Assembly (NCBI RefSeq): GCF_004302915.1 | Contig: NZ_QQBI01000001.1 | Location: 62,001 to 126,000, forward strand | Length of the DNA: 64,000 nucleotides | Reading direction: 5' to 3' | Source: Komagataeibacter xylinus | GTDB lineage: Bacteria > Pseudomonadota > Alphaproteobacteria > Acetobacterales > Acetobacteraceae | Part shown: in pieces, positions 18,116 to 27,962 of the stretch | How the letters are laid out: each line of letters begins with the position of its first letter | Position numbering within the stretch: the stretch's first letter is position 1 | Notes under the pieces: generated by a model | Databases searched by the model: none | What the model was told of the DNA's origin: nothing | Seen by the model: the letters and a program-made list of their open reading frames with translations, nothing else | Program-made: the position numbers and the translations under genes

Positions 18116-20725
18116 ATGACGGGTGTACCCTCGGGGCTTCGTGGCCCCCATCGCGCAGCGGCCGGGCATCGCTCCGGCCCCCATTCCGACCAGGTGGTCC
18201 GGGCTGTGCTCGGCCCGACCAATACCGGAAAGACGCATCTCGCCATCGAGCGGCTGCTCTCGCATTCCAGCGGGGTGATCGGTTTCCCACTTCGCCTGCT
18301 GGCTCGTGAGAACTACGACCGCATGGTCGCCCGCAAGGGCGCGCAGGCCGTGGCGCTGATAACGGGGGAGGAAAAGATCATCCCCCCGAAGGCACGCTGG
18401 TTTTCATGCACGGTGGAGGCCATGCCACTCGACCGGCGGGTGGAATTCGTGGCGGTGGATGAAATCCAGCTCTGCGCCGACCCGGACCGGGGCCACATCT
18501 TTACCGATCGGCTGCTGCATGCGCGCGGCACGGCGGAGACGATGTTCCTCGGCGCCGACACCATCCGCAACCTGATCCGCCGCCTTGTGCCGGGCATCGA
18601 GATCGAGCACCGGCCCCGCCTTTCGCAACTGACCCATGCGGGCGCGTGCAAGCTGACGCGCCTGCCGCCACGCTCGGCCATCGTCGCGTTCTCGGCGGGC
18701 GAGGTTTACGCCATTGCCGAACTGCTGCGCCGCCGGCGCGGCGGCTGCGCCATCGTGATGGGCCAGCTCTCGCCGCGCACGCGCAATGCGCAGGTGGCGC
18801 TGTACCAGGAAAAGGAAGTCGATTACCTCGTCGCGACCGACGCCATCGGCATGGGGCTGAACATGGATGTGAACCATGTGGCCTTTGCCAGCCTGTCGAA
18901 ATTCGACGGCTCGCGCATCCGCCCGCTCACGGCAGGCGAGATCGCGCAGGTGGCCGGGCGCGCCGGACGCGGCCTGCGCGATGGCACGTTCGGCACCACC
19001 GGCACCTGCCCGCCCCTGCATGAGGAACTGGCCGAGGCCGTGGAGCAGCACCGTTTCGACCCGCTCACCCGCCTGTCATGGCGCAACAGCGCGCTTGATT
19101 TCTCATCGCCCGCCAGCCTGCTTGGCAGCCTCAACCAGGCCTCGCCCCGGCCTGAACTGATTGCGGGGCATGAAGCGAGCGACGTGCTGGCCCTTTCAGC
19201 ACTCTCGGCCAGCCCCGACATCCGCCCGCTGGTGCATTCCCGTGCCGCAACCCGGCTGTTGTGGGAAAGCTGCCAGATCCCCGATTTCCGCAAGCTGGGC
19301 GATGACAGCCACATCCGCCTGTGCGGGCGCATCTTCACCCACCTGATCAGCGATGGCCGCATCCCCGCCACATGGATGGAAAACCAGATCACCCATTTCT
19401 TCCAGACCGATGGCACCATCGACACGCTGATGCAGCGCCTGGCGGGGATTCGCGTGTGCAGCTACATTGCCGCCCGCCCCGGCTGGATCGCCAATGCCGA
19501 ACACTGGCAGGCCCGCACGCGTGAGGCGGAGGACCGGCTATCCGACGTGCTGCACGAGCAGTTGACTGCCCGCTTCGTCGACCGCCGCGCCACCACGCTG
19601 ATCCGTCGGCTTGATGAAGGCGGGCATGACAACCTGCTCTCCGCCGTGACCGCGCAGGGCAATGTGGTGGTGGAGGGCCATGAGGTTGGCCGGATTGCGG
19701 GGCTTGACCTGATTGCGGGCGAGCATACCGATGCCGAGGATGGCCGCCTGCTCATGCGCGCCGCCCGCCGCGCCGTGCGCAGCGAGATTCCCCGCCGCGT
19801 GGCGCTGCTGGTGCAGGATGACGACCAGCAGTTCACCTTCTCGGCCGATGGCACGCATATCATGTGGCAGGGCATGAACCTCGCCCGCCTGCTGCCAGGT
19901 GCCGATGTGCTCTCCCCCCGCCCGCTGGTGCTCGACAATCCGCTGCTCGACAACGCCCAGCGCGAGCGAATCCGCAACCGGCTCCAGACCTGGCTCGGGC
20001 AGGTCGTGCGCGAACACCTTGCCCCGCTCTTTGCCGTGCAGGCCGCCGTTGCCACCACGCCGGAACTGCGCGGCATCGTTCACCGCCTGCTGGAAGGCGC
20101 AGGCATCGCCCCGCTGCACAAGGGCGAGCGCCTGCCCCCCGAGATGCTGGGCCGCCTGCGCAGGCTGGGGGTGCGCGTGGGCCATTATACCCTGTTCATG
20201 CCCGCAATCCTGAAGGAGCGCGCGCTGCAGTTGCGCGGCTGGCTTGTAGCCATCAGCCTGAACATGCCCTGCCCCACCCTGCCCGCCATGAGCCGCATCA
20301 CCCTGCCGCCCGATGCCCTGCCCCCGGCCTTCATGGACTGCATGGGCTGGCTCGCCGCGGGGCCTGTGCGCCTGCGGCTCGATATTGCGGAAAAATTCAT
20401 TCGCGAACTCGCCCGCCTGACCCGTCGCGCGCCCGTGCCGCTGCCACCGCAACTGGCCTCACGGCTGGGCGTGCGCCATGAAATGCTGCCCGCCGTGCTG
20501 AAGGGGCTGAACATGCGCGTGTACCACCCCCGCCCCATGCCCGCCGACCGCTACGGGCCACCGGCCCCGATCATGATCCGCTTCCATGCGGAGGGCGAAA
20601 ATGCCCGGCACGAAAAACCCCGCCCGGCACAGAACCGCCAGGCCAGCAGGCGCGCTGCCTCCCGGCGCCCCATGCGCCCGGACAGCCCCTTCGCCGCCCT
20701 TGCAACCCTTCTGGACCGGCCCTGA
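18116..20725 (+). CDS. Suv3-like DExH-box RNA helicase
   Basis: ATP-dependent RNA helicase of the Suv3/mitochondrial degradosome family, probably involved in RNA turnover. The 869-residue protein has Walker A GPTNTGKT (about residue 33), the DEIQ box in FVAVDEIQLCAD, the helicase motif YLVATDAIGMGLNM and motif VI IAQVAGRAGRG, followed by the family's all-helical C-terminal region and a basic, Arg/Pro-rich tail (about the last 45 residues). The start is ATG 18116 with GGAG at 9-base spacing; the frame is open far upstream but that part is antisense to the aminopeptidase. An S4-domain gene starts 4 bases after the stop, then fdxA, a gene order I recall from other alphaproteobacteria. Confidence 0.93.
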   Translation: MTGVPSGLRGPHRAAAGHRSGPHSDQVVRAVLGPTNTGKTHLAIERLLSHSSGVIGFPLRLLARENYDRMVARKGAQAVALITGEEKIIPPKARWFSCTVEAMPLDRRVEFVAVDEIQLCADPDRGHIFTDRLLHARGTAETMFLGADTIRNLIRRLVPGIEIEHRPRLSQLTHAGACKLTRLPPRSAIVAFSAGEVYAIAELLRRRRGGCAIVMGQLSPRTRNAQVALYQEKEVDYLVATDAIGMGLNMDVNHVAFASLSKFDGSRIRPLTAGEIAQVAGRAGRGLRDGTFGTTGTCPPLHEELAEAVEQHRFDPLTRLSWRNSALDFSSPASLLGSLNQASPRPELIAGHEASDVLALSALSASPDIRPLVHSRAATRLLWESCQIPDFRKLGDDSHIRLCGRIFTHLISDGRIPATWMENQITHFFQTDGTIDTLMQRLAGIRVCSYIAARPGWIANAEHWQARTREAEDRLSDVLHEQLTARFVDRRATTLIRRLDEGGHDNLLSAVTAQGNVVVEGHEVGRIAGLDLIAGEHTDAEDGRLLMRAARRAVRSEIPRRVALLVQDDDQQFTFSADGTHIMWQGMNLARLLPGADVLSPRPLVLDNPLLDNAQRERIRNRLQTWLGQVVREHLAPLFAVQAAVATTPELRGIVHRLLEGAGIAPLHKGERLPPEMLGRLRRLGVRVGHYTLFMPAILKERALQLRGWLVAISLNMPCPTLPAMSRITLPPDALPPAFMDCMGWLAAGPVRLRLDIAEKFIRELARLTRRAPVPLPPQLASRLGVRHEMLPAVLKGLNMRVYHPRPMPADRYGPPAPIMIRFHAEGENARHEKPRPAQNRQASRRAASRRPMRPDSPFAALATLLDRP

Positions 20726-20729
20726 ACGC

Positions 20730-21026
20730 ATGAAACAGGCACCCACCCCCCAGCCCCAGGCCCAGCGCGTGGATGTGTGGCTGTTCCACGCCCGCTTCGG
20801 GCGCAGCCGCAGCGCCTGTGCCCAGATCGCCACCAGCGGGCATGTGCGCATCAACCGCCAGCGCGTGACCAAGGCGCATGCGCTCGTGCGCACGGGCGAC
20901 GTGCTGACCCTGCCCGCCCCCGATCGCAGGGCCGTGATCGTCATTCGCGTGACAGGGCAGGCCGAACGGCGCCAGGCGGCGCCACTTGCACAACTTCTGT
21001 ATGAAATTGTTCCAGAAACTGCCTGA
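20730..21026 (+). CDS. S4-domain RNA-binding protein, Hsp15-like
   Basis: Small RNA-binding protein (98 residues). The S4 fold is seen as VDVWLFHARFGRSRSACAQI, then GHVRINRQRVTKAHALVRTGDVL, the pattern of heat-shock protein Hsp15, which binds stalled 50S-nascent-chain complexes. It begins 4 bases after the helicase stop, so it is translationally linked to it. The ribosome role is inferred from family; the operon link to an RNA helicase supports an RNA-handling function. The longer frame upstream overlaps the helicase and is rejected. Confidence 0.88.
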   Translation: MKQAPTPQPQAQRVDVWLFHARFGRSRSACAQIATSGHVRINRQRVTKAHALVRTGDVLTLPAPDRRAVIVIRVTGQAERRQAAPLAQLLYEIVPETA

Positions 21027-21215
21027 ATATTGTGGCGAGCGGGACAATACAGGCACCGATTATGCATTAGCCGCCGTCTTGGGCTTGCCACGACCGGAAA
21101 ACACTCTCATATCTTCCGCCATTCCCGATGAGGTCATGCCCCCTGTGGCGCCTCGTCCCTTTTCATGGCTGGGCCTACTGCCACAGGCCACACAAATAAC
21201 GATCGGAGATAGGCG

Positions 21216-21548
21216 ATGACCTATGTGGTCACCGAAAACTGCATTCGCTGCAAATTCACAGATTGTGTCGAAGTCTGTCCGGTTGACTGCTTCTACGCGG
21301 GTGAGAACTTTCTCGTAATCAATCCGGATGAGTGCATCGACTGCGGCGTATGCGAACCGGAATGCCCGGCTGAGGCCATCTTCCCCGATAGCGACGACCG
21401 CGCCACCCCCTGGGCCGAGCTTAACGCGAAATACGCCGCCATCTGGCCCAACATCACCCGCAAGATCGACGCCCCGGCCGATGCCGAGGAATGGAAAGAC
21501 AAGCCGGGCAAGAAGGACATGCTTTCCCCCGAGCCGCAGAAGGGCTGA
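21216..21548 (+). CDS. fdxA: Seven-iron ferredoxin (3Fe-4S / 4Fe-4S)
   Basis: Small soluble electron carrier (110 residues). The first cluster ligands are in [17 protein letters not shown] (Cys 9, 12, 17, 21, 25), the second in [12 protein letters not shown], which matches the alphaproteobacterial FdxA pattern with one 3Fe-4S and one 4Fe-4S cluster. The C-terminal half ([12 protein letters not shown]) is the usual extension. A 190-base gap separates it from the S4 gene, so it may have its own promoter. It is followed by a strong bidirectional terminator. The redox partner is not evident from context. Confidence 0.95.
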   Translation: MTYVVTENCIRCKFTDCVEVCPVDCFYAGENFLVINPDECIDCGVCEPECPAEAIFPDSDDRATPWAELNAKYAAIWPNITRKIDAPADAEEWKDKPGKKDMLSPEPQKG

Positions 21549-21574
21549 CCCCGCCTTTCCCGACAGGGCCCAAT

Positions 21575-21613
21575 AAAAAAGACCGGCACGGTTTCCCGTG
21601 CCGGTCTTTTTTT
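21575..21613. terminator. Bidirectional Rho-independent terminator
   Basis: Perfect stem GACCGGCACGG/CCGTGCCGGTC with a 4-base loop, flanked by six A on the left and seven T on the right. It can end fdxA from the left and the cyo operon from the right; the cyoD stop is about 57 bases away. Confidence 0.92.
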
Positions 21614-21670
21614 ATGCCGTCTGGCCCGGGGGTGGTTGCCCACCCCCAAAGCCCAGCATGAAGCCGCGTA

Positions 21671-22000
21671 TCAGCGCGACATCATGTTGATGGCCGTGTC
21701 ATGCATGATGAACATCGTGCCGGCCACAAGGACCAGAACCGACAGCACCGTGAATGTAAACGCCATGACGTTCCAGCGCTGCTCGGACGAACCGTTCATG
21801 TGCAGGAAGTAGATCAGGTGAACCACGATCTGGACCACCGCCAGCAGGGCAATCGCCCCGCCGGTAGCGGACGGTGACATCGCATGCGACATCACCAGAC
21901 CGAAGGCTGCTACCGTCAGGATAACGGCAAGTACGAACCCGGTAAGGTAAGATCCTACGCTACCATGGCCCTCTCCCGAGGATGAAATATGATCAGCCAT
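21671..22000 (-). CDS. cyoD: Cytochrome o ubiquinol oxidase subunit IV
   Basis: Smallest subunit of the haem-copper quinol oxidase, needed for assembly and stability. It has 109 residues with three hydrophobic segments (VGSYLTGFVLAVILTVAAFGLVM, AIALLAVVQIVVHLIYFLHM, MAFTFTVLSVLVLVAGTMFIM) and the family's VHLIYFLHM motif. Its ATG overlaps the cyoC stop by one base, so the two are translationally coupled. It is the last gene of cyoABCD; no cyoE (haem O synthase) follows. Confidence 0.95.
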   Translation of the reverse strand: MADHISSSGEGHGSVGSYLTGFVLAVILTVAAFGLVMSHAMSPSATGGAIALLAVVQIVVHLIYFLHMNGSSEQRWNVMAFTFTVLSVLVLVAGTMFIMHDTAINMMSR

Positions 22001-22605
22001 CAGAGCACACCCATCAGATAGACAAAGGTGAAGACACAGATCCAGACAATGTCCAGGAAGTGCCAGAACAGGCTGAGGCAGGTCAGCTTGCCGATCATGC
22101 GCTCGTTCAGCTCAGTCTTGCCAGCCGTCTGGAACAGCAGGACCGCCATCCACAGCAGGCCGCAGGTGACATGCAGACCATGCGTGCCAACCAGCGTGAA
22201 GAAGGCGGACAGGAACGCGCTGCGATCCGGGCCGTTGCCTTCGGCAATCATGTGCGAGAACTCGCGGATTTCCATGAACAGGAAGCCCAGCCCCAGCAGG
22301 AAGGTCACCCCGAGCCAGGTCCGCATGGTGCTGACCTTGTTCTCGTGGGCGGCGATCATGCCAAAACCGTAGGTGATGGAGCTGAACAGCAGGATAGCCG
22401 TTTCAATGCCAACACCCGAAAGTTCGAACACTTCGTGGCCGGTCGGACCGCCGGCAAACTGGTCACGCAACACCGCGAACACTGCGAACAGCGTACCGAA
22501 GATGATGCAGTCCGTCATCAGATACAGCCAGAACCCGAACACCACGGGAGATTCGTGGTGTTCATCATGGGCATGGGCTGCATCAGCAGTCATGTTTTGC
22601 GCCAT
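22000..22605 (-). CDS. cyoC: Cytochrome o ubiquinol oxidase subunit III
   Basis: Integral membrane subunit of the terminal oxidase (201 residues, five hydrophobic segments). The family pattern is seen in [21 protein letters not shown], the central [14 protein letters not shown] and [16 protein letters not shown]. The His-rich N-terminus (HAHDEHHES) is typical. The start overlaps the cyoB stop by one base and the stop overlaps the cyoD start by one base, giving a tightly coupled operon. Confidence 0.95.
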   Translation of the reverse strand: MAQNMTADAAHAHDEHHESPVVFGFWLYLMTDCIIFGTLFAVFAVLRDQFAGGPTGHEVFELSGVGIETAILLFSSITYGFGMIAAHENKVSTMRTWLGVTFLLGLGFLFMEIREFSHMIAEGNGPDRSAFLSAFFTLVGTHGLHVTCGLLWMAVLLFQTAGKTELNERMIGKLTCLSLFWHFLDIVWICVFTFVYLMGVL

Positions 22606-24599
22606 TATTCCGCTGCCTGTGCTGCCATAAGGTTATGGGTGTGCTCCTGCTCGATACGAGCCACCTCGGACACCGGCACATAGTAATCGACGTCATTGTC
22701 AGCCGAACGTGCGATCACCGTAGCGATGACACCGATCAGACCAACAGCCGCCAGCCACCAGATGTACCAGATAGCACCGAAGCCAAGCACGAAGCTGAAG
22801 GCACCGATAAGGAAACCGCATGCCGTGTTCTTGGGCATGTGGATGGGCTGATAGTCACCACCCGCGCGACGCGTGTCGATACCCGCTTCCTTGTCGTGGG
22901 CAAAAGCGTCGAGCTCGTGCACTTCCGGCAGGATGGCGAAGTTATAGAACGGCGGCGGCGAAGAGGTGGACCATTCCAGCGTACGAGCGTTCCACGGATC
23001 GCCCGTCAGGTCACGGTTCTCGGCCAGGTTACGGTCGCGGATCGAGACATAGAGCTGGGTCAGCTGGCACACGATACCGCATGCGATCAGCACGGCACCG
23101 GCTTCAGCAATCAGCAGCCAGGGGTGCCATTCCGGGTTGTCGTAGTGGTTCATACGACGGGTCATGCCCTCGAAACCAACGACATACAGCGGCATGAACG
23201 CCACATAGAAGCCAATGAACCAGCACCAGAACGCCCGCTTGCCCCATGCTTCGTTCAGCTTGAAGCCGAAGGACTTGGGGAACCAGAAGTTCATGGCCGC
23301 CACGTAGCCGAAATACACACCACCGATAATCACGTTATGGAAGTGGGCGATAACGAACAGCGAGTTATGCAGCACGAAGTCGGAAGCCGGGATGGCGAGC
23401 ATCACGCCGGTCATGCCACCGATGGAGAAGGTGATCATGAAGCCGATCACCCAGTACATGGTCGCATGGAACTCGATGCGGCCCTTATACATGGTGAACA
23501 GCCAGTTGAAGATTTTCACGCCAGTCGGAACGGCGATGATCATCGTCATGATGCCGAAGAACGCGTTCACGTTCGGGCCAGCACCCATGGTGAAGAAGTG
23601 GTGAACCCAAACCACCAGCGACAGGACCATGATGGAGGCGGTCGCGTAGACCATGGTCTTGTAGCCGAACAGCGGCTTGCGGGAGAAGGTCTGCGTGATT
23701 TCGGAGAAGGCACCGAAGGCAGGCAGGACCAGGATGTACACTTCCGGATGGCCCCAGCCCCAGATCACGCTCAGATAGAGCATCTGGTTGCCGCCGCCGT
23801 CGTTGGTGAAGAAGTGCATGCCCAGGTAACGGTCCAGACCCAGCAGGCCCATGGCCACGGTCAGGATCGGGAAGGCAACCATGATCAGCACGGTGGTGCA
23901 GAAGATGGTCCAGGTGAACACCGGCATACGCATGTAGGTCATGCCCGGCGCACGCATCTTCACGATGGTCGCGAAGAAGTTCACACCCGTCAGCAGCGTG
24001 CCCACACCGGACAGCTGAACCGCCCAGATATAGTAGTCAACACCGACGCCGGGGCTGAACTGCTGCTCGGACAGGGGCGGGTAAGCCAGCCAGCCGCACT
24101 GCGAGAACTCACCGATGAACAGCGAGACGTTGACCAGCAGGAAGCTGATGGTCGTCATCCAGAAGCTCAGCGTGTTCACGAACGGGAAGGCCACGTCACG
24201 CGCACCGATCTGCAGCGGCACCACGATGTTCATCAGACCCTGCATGAACGCCATGGCCATGAAGAAGATCATGATCGTGCCGTGAGCGGAGAAGATCTGG
24301 TCATAGTGGTGCGGCGGCAGGTAGCCGGGGTTGCCGGCATAGGCCAGCGCGAGCTGGGAGCGCATCATGATCGCGTCCGCAAAACCACGGAACAGCGCCA
24401 CGAGGGCCACAACGATATACATGACACCAATGCGCTTGTGGTCGACCGAGGTCAGCCATTCACGCCAAAGGTAGCCCCATTTACCGTAATAGGTGATGAG
24501 ACCGACAACGGCGAGACCCGCGATAGCGGCACCGATGAACGTCCCAACAAGGATCGGCACATCATAAGGGATGGCCGACAAAGTTAATTTGCCAAACAT
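22605..24599 (-). CDS. cyoB: Cytochrome o ubiquinol oxidase subunit I
   Basis: Catalytic subunit that reduces O2 to water at a haem-CuB centre and pumps protons. It has 664 residues and 14-15 hydrophobic segments. The CuB and cross-link residues are in [17 protein letters not shown] (His and Tyr), [10 protein letters not shown] (His-His) and the haem-binding His pair near [11 protein letters not shown]. These are complete, so it should be active. It is the main terminal oxidase for quinol produced by the periplasmic dehydrogenases of acetic acid bacteria. It lies 5 bases after cyoA. Whether it carries haem O or haem A cannot be read here. Confidence 0.97.
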   Translation of the reverse strand: MFGKLTLSAIPYDVPILVGTFIGAAIAGLAVVGLITYYGKWGYLWREWLTSVDHKRIGVMYIVVALVALFRGFADAIMMRSQLALAYAGNPGYLPPHHYDQIFSAHGTIMIFFMAMAFMQGLMNIVVPLQIGARDVAFPFVNTLSFWMTTISFLLVNVSLFIGEFSQCGWLAYPPLSEQQFSPGVGVDYYIWAVQLSGVGTLLTGVNFFATIVKMRAPGMTYMRMPVFTWTIFCTTVLIMVAFPILTVAMGLLGLDRYLGMHFFTNDGGGNQMLYLSVIWGWGHPEVYILVLPAFGAFSEITQTFSRKPLFGYKTMVYATASIMVLSLVVWVHHFFTMGAGPNVNAFFGIMTMIIAVPTGVKIFNWLFTMYKGRIEFHATMYWVIGFMITFSIGGMTGVMLAIPASDFVLHNSLFVIAHFHNVIIGGVYFGYVAAMNFWFPKSFGFKLNEAWGKRAFWCWFIGFYVAFMPLYVVGFEGMTRRMNHYDNPEWHPWLLIAEAGAVLIACGIVCQLTQLYVSIRDRNLAENRDLTGDPWNARTLEWSTSSPPPFYNFAILPEVHELDAFAHDKEAGIDTRRAGGDYQPIHMPKNTACGFLIGAFSFVLGFGAIWYIWWLAAVGLIGVIATVIARSADNDVDYYVPVSEVARIEQEHTHNLMAAQAAE

Positions 24600-24604
24600 C
24601 TGTC

Positions 24605-25531
24605 CTATTCCTTCATGTTCATGTCGGACATCGCGGACTGCTGCACGTGCAGCATCTTGCCGGTGCTCTTGTCCATGACCATGCCGTCATTGTACTTGGC
24701 AACAATGGCATCGAAGAGACCCGCATCGACATGCGAGAAGTACTCAACCGGGTTGGCCTCGCTCGGCGCGGCCAGCTTCGGATAGCTTGCGCTGTCCAGC
24801 TGCTCGGAAGAAGCCTTCACCTTCTCGACCCACGCGCTGTACTGGTCCGCCGGCATTGCCAGCGCACGGAAGCGCATGTCGGAGAAGCCCTTGCCGCTGA
24901 AGTTGGAGGACTCACCCTGGAAGTCACCCGCTTCGTTGGCGATCAGGTGCAGCTGGGTCTGCATGCCAGCCATTGCATAGATCATCGTGCCGAGCTGCGG
25001 GATGAAGAACGAGTTCATCACGGAGTCAGAGGTGATCCGGAAATCGACCGGCGTATTCACCGGCATGGCCATCTGGTTGACGGTTGCGATCCCTTCATCC
25101 GGATAGATAAAGAGCCACTTCCAGTCCAGTGCCACAACATCGACATGAATTGGCTTGACGTTGGCTTCAGCCTCAAGCGGCTTGTACGGGTCAAGCGAAT
25201 GACATGTCTGATAGGTCAGCACTGCCAGGAACAGAATGATCAGGCTGGGAATCGCCCAGATAATCACTTCGATCTTGTTGGAGTGCGACCATTTCGGCAG
25301 GTATTCTGCCGAAGTGTTGGACTGACGGTACTGCCATGCGAACAGCAGCGTCAGGATACATACCGGTATGACAACCAGCAGCATCGCGTAGGTCGAGGTC
25401 AGGATCAGGCTTTTTTCCTGAGCACCGACAACGCCCTTGGGATCAAGTGTATCCCAGGTACAGCCTGCTAACAGCGCTGCTGAAGATAGGCTCATCAGCT
25501 TTGTTAATCTCGGCAAGATTTTTTTCTTCAT
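24605..25531 (-). CDS. cyoA: Cytochrome o ubiquinol oxidase subunit II
   Basis: Lipoprotein subunit II (308 residues). Signal and lipobox end in ALLAGC; two membrane helices follow ([39 protein letters not shown]), then a periplasmic cupredoxin fold ([23 protein letters not shown]). The Cys-rich CuA motif of cytochrome c oxidases is absent; the equivalent stretch reads [12 protein letters not shown], which identifies a quinol oxidase. ATG 25531 has GAGG at suitable spacing; ATG 25585 would add 18 residues before the signal. It is the first gene of the cyo operon, so the promoter should lie in the 650-base region to its right. Confidence 0.95.
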   Translation of the reverse strand: MKKKILPRLTKLMSLSSAALLAGCTWDTLDPKGVVGAQEKSLILTSTYAMLLVVIPVCILTLLFAWQYRQSNTSAEYLPKWSHSNKIEVIIWAIPSLIILFLAVLTYQTCHSLDPYKPLEAEANVKPIHVDVVALDWKWLFIYPDEGIATVNQMAMPVNTPVDFRITSDSVMNSFFIPQLGTMIYAMAGMQTQLHLIANEAGDFQGESSNFSGKGFSDMRFRALAMPADQYSAWVEKVKASSEQLDSASYPKLAAPSEANPVEYFSHVDAGLFDAIVAKYNDGMVMDKSTGKMLHVQQSAMSDMNMKE

Positions 25532-26094
25532 CTCACGCCTCGTTGGTTTCGACATCACCCTGTTTTGCTCACATCCTCGCTTCATCCACGGGCTTAGACA
25601 ACAGCGGCCACGTTATACGCATGGCGGGAAAAAGCATTCTGCCTTCCCGGCATCCAGCGACATCGCGCCTGAGTCGACTTCCGAAAATGACAATCGCCTC
25701 TTTCGGTTTGCATCCGTCATGAGTTAGTTGCCGGCCGGCTGGCCATGACCTTGATCAATACGACCTGCCAGACCTTACGTAAATATTACTCTCAGGGCAG
25801 ATCGGACCATGAATCGCGATGCCGTCCTGTGTGCTGAAGCGCATGTCCTGTGCCGCATACCCTTTCATATAGTTTTTCTATTCAAGGGTTATCCGACCTG
25901 AACGGCCTCATAGGCAAGCCTTCACATAATATTTCAATAGATTTCATTGCTTAAAATTTATCTTACAAAATCGTTGTTTTACAAAGGTTTAGTCGGGTGT
26001 CATTAACCTCACACTCTCGTCATCAGATAATTTCCATATATGAATAAGTCTTATCTTTTTTGACAGAAAGACCATTCCGGCTCCCCATTCACGC
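25532..26094. other. Long AT-rich intergenic region upstream of cyoA
   Basis: About 560 bases with no credible gene. The part nearest cyoA is of ordinary composition; 25780-26060 is clearly AT-rich compared with the rest of the window. It must contain the cyo promoter (read leftward). I see TTGATCAA at about 25752 and the palindrome GCCGGCCGGC at 25732, but no clear operator or complete FNR site. Confidence 0.5.
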
Positions 26095-26125
26095 AAAAAG
26101 GGCCGCCACGGTTGTGGCAGCCCTT
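26095..26125 (-). terminator. Terminator of the Bax-inhibitor-1 gene
   Basis: Read leftward, stem AAGGGCTGCCAC/GTGGCGGCCCTT (one mismatch) with a 4-base loop, followed by five T. It lies about 55 bases after the BI-1 stop codon. Confidence 0.8.
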
Positions 26126-26178
26126 CTCATGCAGTCAAACAGGACCAGAACAGTCCTCGAAAGTAGGCGTCCTGTCGA

Positions 26179-26949
26179 TCAGTCGTTGCTGCTGTTGCGC
26201 ACGCCCATGAACTGCAGCAGGAACTGGAACAGGTTGATGAAGTTCAGATAAAGGTTCAGCGCATCATAGACCGACCGCTTCGCGGCCATGTCCGGCCCTT
26301 CATAGGCTGCAACCTGCTGGTAGGTGGCCTTGATGTTCTGGGTATCGAACATGGTCAGCCCCACGAACAGCAGCACGCCTGCGGCGCTGTAGACGAAATA
26401 CAGGGCGGGGCTGTGCAGGAACATGTTCACCACGCCCGCGATGATCAGGCCGAACAGCCCCATCATGAAAAACGAGCCAAAGCGGCTGAGGTCGGTACGA
26501 GTCGTATAGCCCCAGATGGACATGGTGCAGAAGGTTGCGGCGGTGATGAAGAAGACGCGCGTAACCGAAACCCCCGTGAACACCATGAAGATGTTGGACA
26601 GGCTCGCCCCCATCACCCCGCAGAACAGCCAGAACAGGGTCTGCACCGCCTGGGTGGAGAGCCGATTGACCCCGAACGACATGACCAGGACGAAACCGAG
26701 CGGCGCGATCATGGCCAGCATGCCAAGTCCGGTCGGCTTGATCGTGCCCAGGGCAGGCACGTACTGGAAGAACAGCGTCTGCAGTTGGGTGTTGGCGATC
26801 AGGTAGGCAACCAGTCCGGTCAGGACCAGCCCGGATGCCATCCAGTTATAGACTCGCAGCATATAGGCGCGCAGGCCCATATCGACGGAGCCCATGGCAC
26901 TCTCAGCGGTGGGGCGGATGAAACTCCGCGAATCAGGGCCAAAAGCCAT
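26179..26949 (-). CDS. Bax inhibitor-1 / YccA family membrane protein
   Basis: Polytopic inner-membrane protein (256 residues, seven hydrophobic segments) of the BI-1 superfamily (E. coli YbhL/YccA); some members are pH-sensitive Ca2+ leak channels or FtsH modulators. The N-terminus is polar and the first helix contains YMLRVYNWMASGLVLTGLVAYL. The C-terminal segment LTMFDTQNIKATY contains the family's conserved Asp, followed by YDALNLYLNFINLFQFLLQFMG. ATG 26949 has a very good GAGGAAGGA site. It is a single gene with its own terminator. Confidence 0.92.
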   Translation of the reverse strand: MAFGPDSRSFIRPTAESAMGSVDMGLRAYMLRVYNWMASGLVLTGLVAYLIANTQLQTLFFQYVPALGTIKPTGLGMLAMIAPLGFVLVMSFGVNRLSTQAVQTLFWLFCGVMGASLSNIFMVFTGVSVTRVFFITAATFCTMSIWGYTTRTDLSRFGSFFMMGLFGLIIAGVVNMFLHSPALYFVYSAAGVLLFVGLTMFDTQNIKATYQQVAAYEGPDMAAKRSVYDALNLYLNFINLFQFLLQFMGVRNSSND

Positions 26950-27145
26950 TTGTTGTTTCCTTCCTCCACGTCCGTGACTGACGTGCGTCTGCCTGCATGT
27001 GGGCTCATGCTAGACGCGGTTCAAGAACATCAGCGTGACGAACACATTACAATGCGGCAACACGCTCCGCATTTCACAACGCTATATATACTGTACAAGA
27101 CATGCGGCATGTGCCGTTTTTCCTTTCCGTTAAAAAGGTTGCCGG

Positions 27146-27694
27146 ATGCGTCTGTTCATTGGCCTTGAACTTCCCCTTCCGCTCACGCGCGCCCTCGCTG
27201 GCCTGCGGGGCAACCTGCCGGACGTGACGTGGTCCCCACCGGAGTCCTATCACCTCACGCTGCATTATCTGGGCGCGGTAACGCACGGCCATCTGCTTGA
27301 AGACATCCACCACGCCCTGAGCGCCATAACAGCAGCACCCCCTACGCTCAGCCTGACCGCGCCGGGCCTGTTTGAAGCCGAAGCCCGCCACGGACCGGAT
27401 ACGCTGTGGATCGGCTGCGCGCCCGATGCCGCCCTGACGCACCTGCAGCAGCGAGTCCGCGCCACCATGAACCGGCTCCTGCCCGGCGCCGCGCGGTCCG
27501 CGCGCCGCTTCGTGCCCCATGTGACGATGGGCCGTCTGCTGCACCCCGATCCGCTCCGCCGGCAGGCCTGGCTGGCCGCCATGCCGCCCATGCCTGATGG
27601 CGAGCCGGTGGGTCACTTCACGCTTTTCCAGTCCCTGCGCCATGCGGACGGGCCGGTTTATGACGCGCTGGAACATTATCCGTTACAGGGCTGA
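27146..27694 (+). CDS. thpR: RNA 2',3'-cyclic phosphodiesterase
   Basis: 2H-phosphoesterase formerly called 2'-5' RNA ligase; opens 2',3'-cyclic phosphates on RNA ends. The 182-residue protein has both HxTx motifs in the right places: YHLTLHYLG (about residue 36) and RFVPHVTMGR (about residue 122). Length is standard. Start ATG 27146 is preceded by AAAAAGG at 7-base spacing. It is divergent from the BI-1 gene and is followed by the long adhA upstream region. Confidence 0.93.
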   Translation: MRLFIGLELPLPLTRALAGLRGNLPDVTWSPPESYHLTLHYLGAVTHGHLLEDIHHALSAITAAPPTLSLTAPGLFEAEARHGPDTLWIGCAPDAALTHLQQRVRATMNRLLPGAARSARRFVPHVTMGRLLHPDPLRRQAWLAAMPPMPDGEPVGHFTLFQSLRHADGPVYDALEHYPLQG

Positions 27695-27962
27695 TTCTCT
27701 GTCCTGATCCGTTACGCGTACGGCGTAGGGCAGATGGTCATTTCACCAAGAATTTATGCCATTCATGAATAATAAAAATATATTTCTCATCATTTATTGT
27801 GAAGCACCTGACGCATGCCCTTAGGGGACCCTTCTCATTCTTGCTGCAATATCAACATATTTTAAAAAAACCTCCGGCGGCGCCAGCTATCCGTTTCATT
27901 GCTTATCAGACAACATATTCACGTTTTAGTGAGCGTGAACACTAAAATGTCAGGAGACGGGC
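27695..27962. other. AT-rich regulatory region upstream of adhA
   Basis: No gene is visible. The stretch 27760-27870 is AT-rich (for example AATAATAAAAATATATTTC) and contrasts with the flanking genes. It contains the palindrome at 27924 and probably the adh promoter; I could not fix -35 and -10 boxes with confidence. Confidence 0.5.
27924..27947. promoter_or_regulatory. Operator-like palindrome upstream of adhA
   Basis: Perfect 8-base arms TTTTAGTG and CACTAAAA separated by 8 bases, about 210 bases upstream of the adhA start and 5 bases before the AGGAG of a small ORF. The size and symmetry suit a dimeric repressor or activator, but no regulator is known to me for this sequence. It could alternatively form an RNA hairpin in the leader. 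Confidence 0.45.

Noticed and set aside
22635..24587. 650-codon open frame antisense to cyoB
   Set aside because: It mirrors the cyoB coding strand; such long antisense frames arise from the strong third-position GC bias. The protein is His/Asp/Glu-rich with no family pattern.
25745..25762. Possible FNR site (TTGATCAA) upstream of cyoA
   Set aside because: Only the eight-base palindrome is present; the TTGAT-N4-ATCAA spacing is not met.
26060..26251. 63-codon ORF at the 3' end of the BI-1 gene
   Set aside because: Its second half is antisense to BI-1 and its first half runs through the BI-1 terminator.
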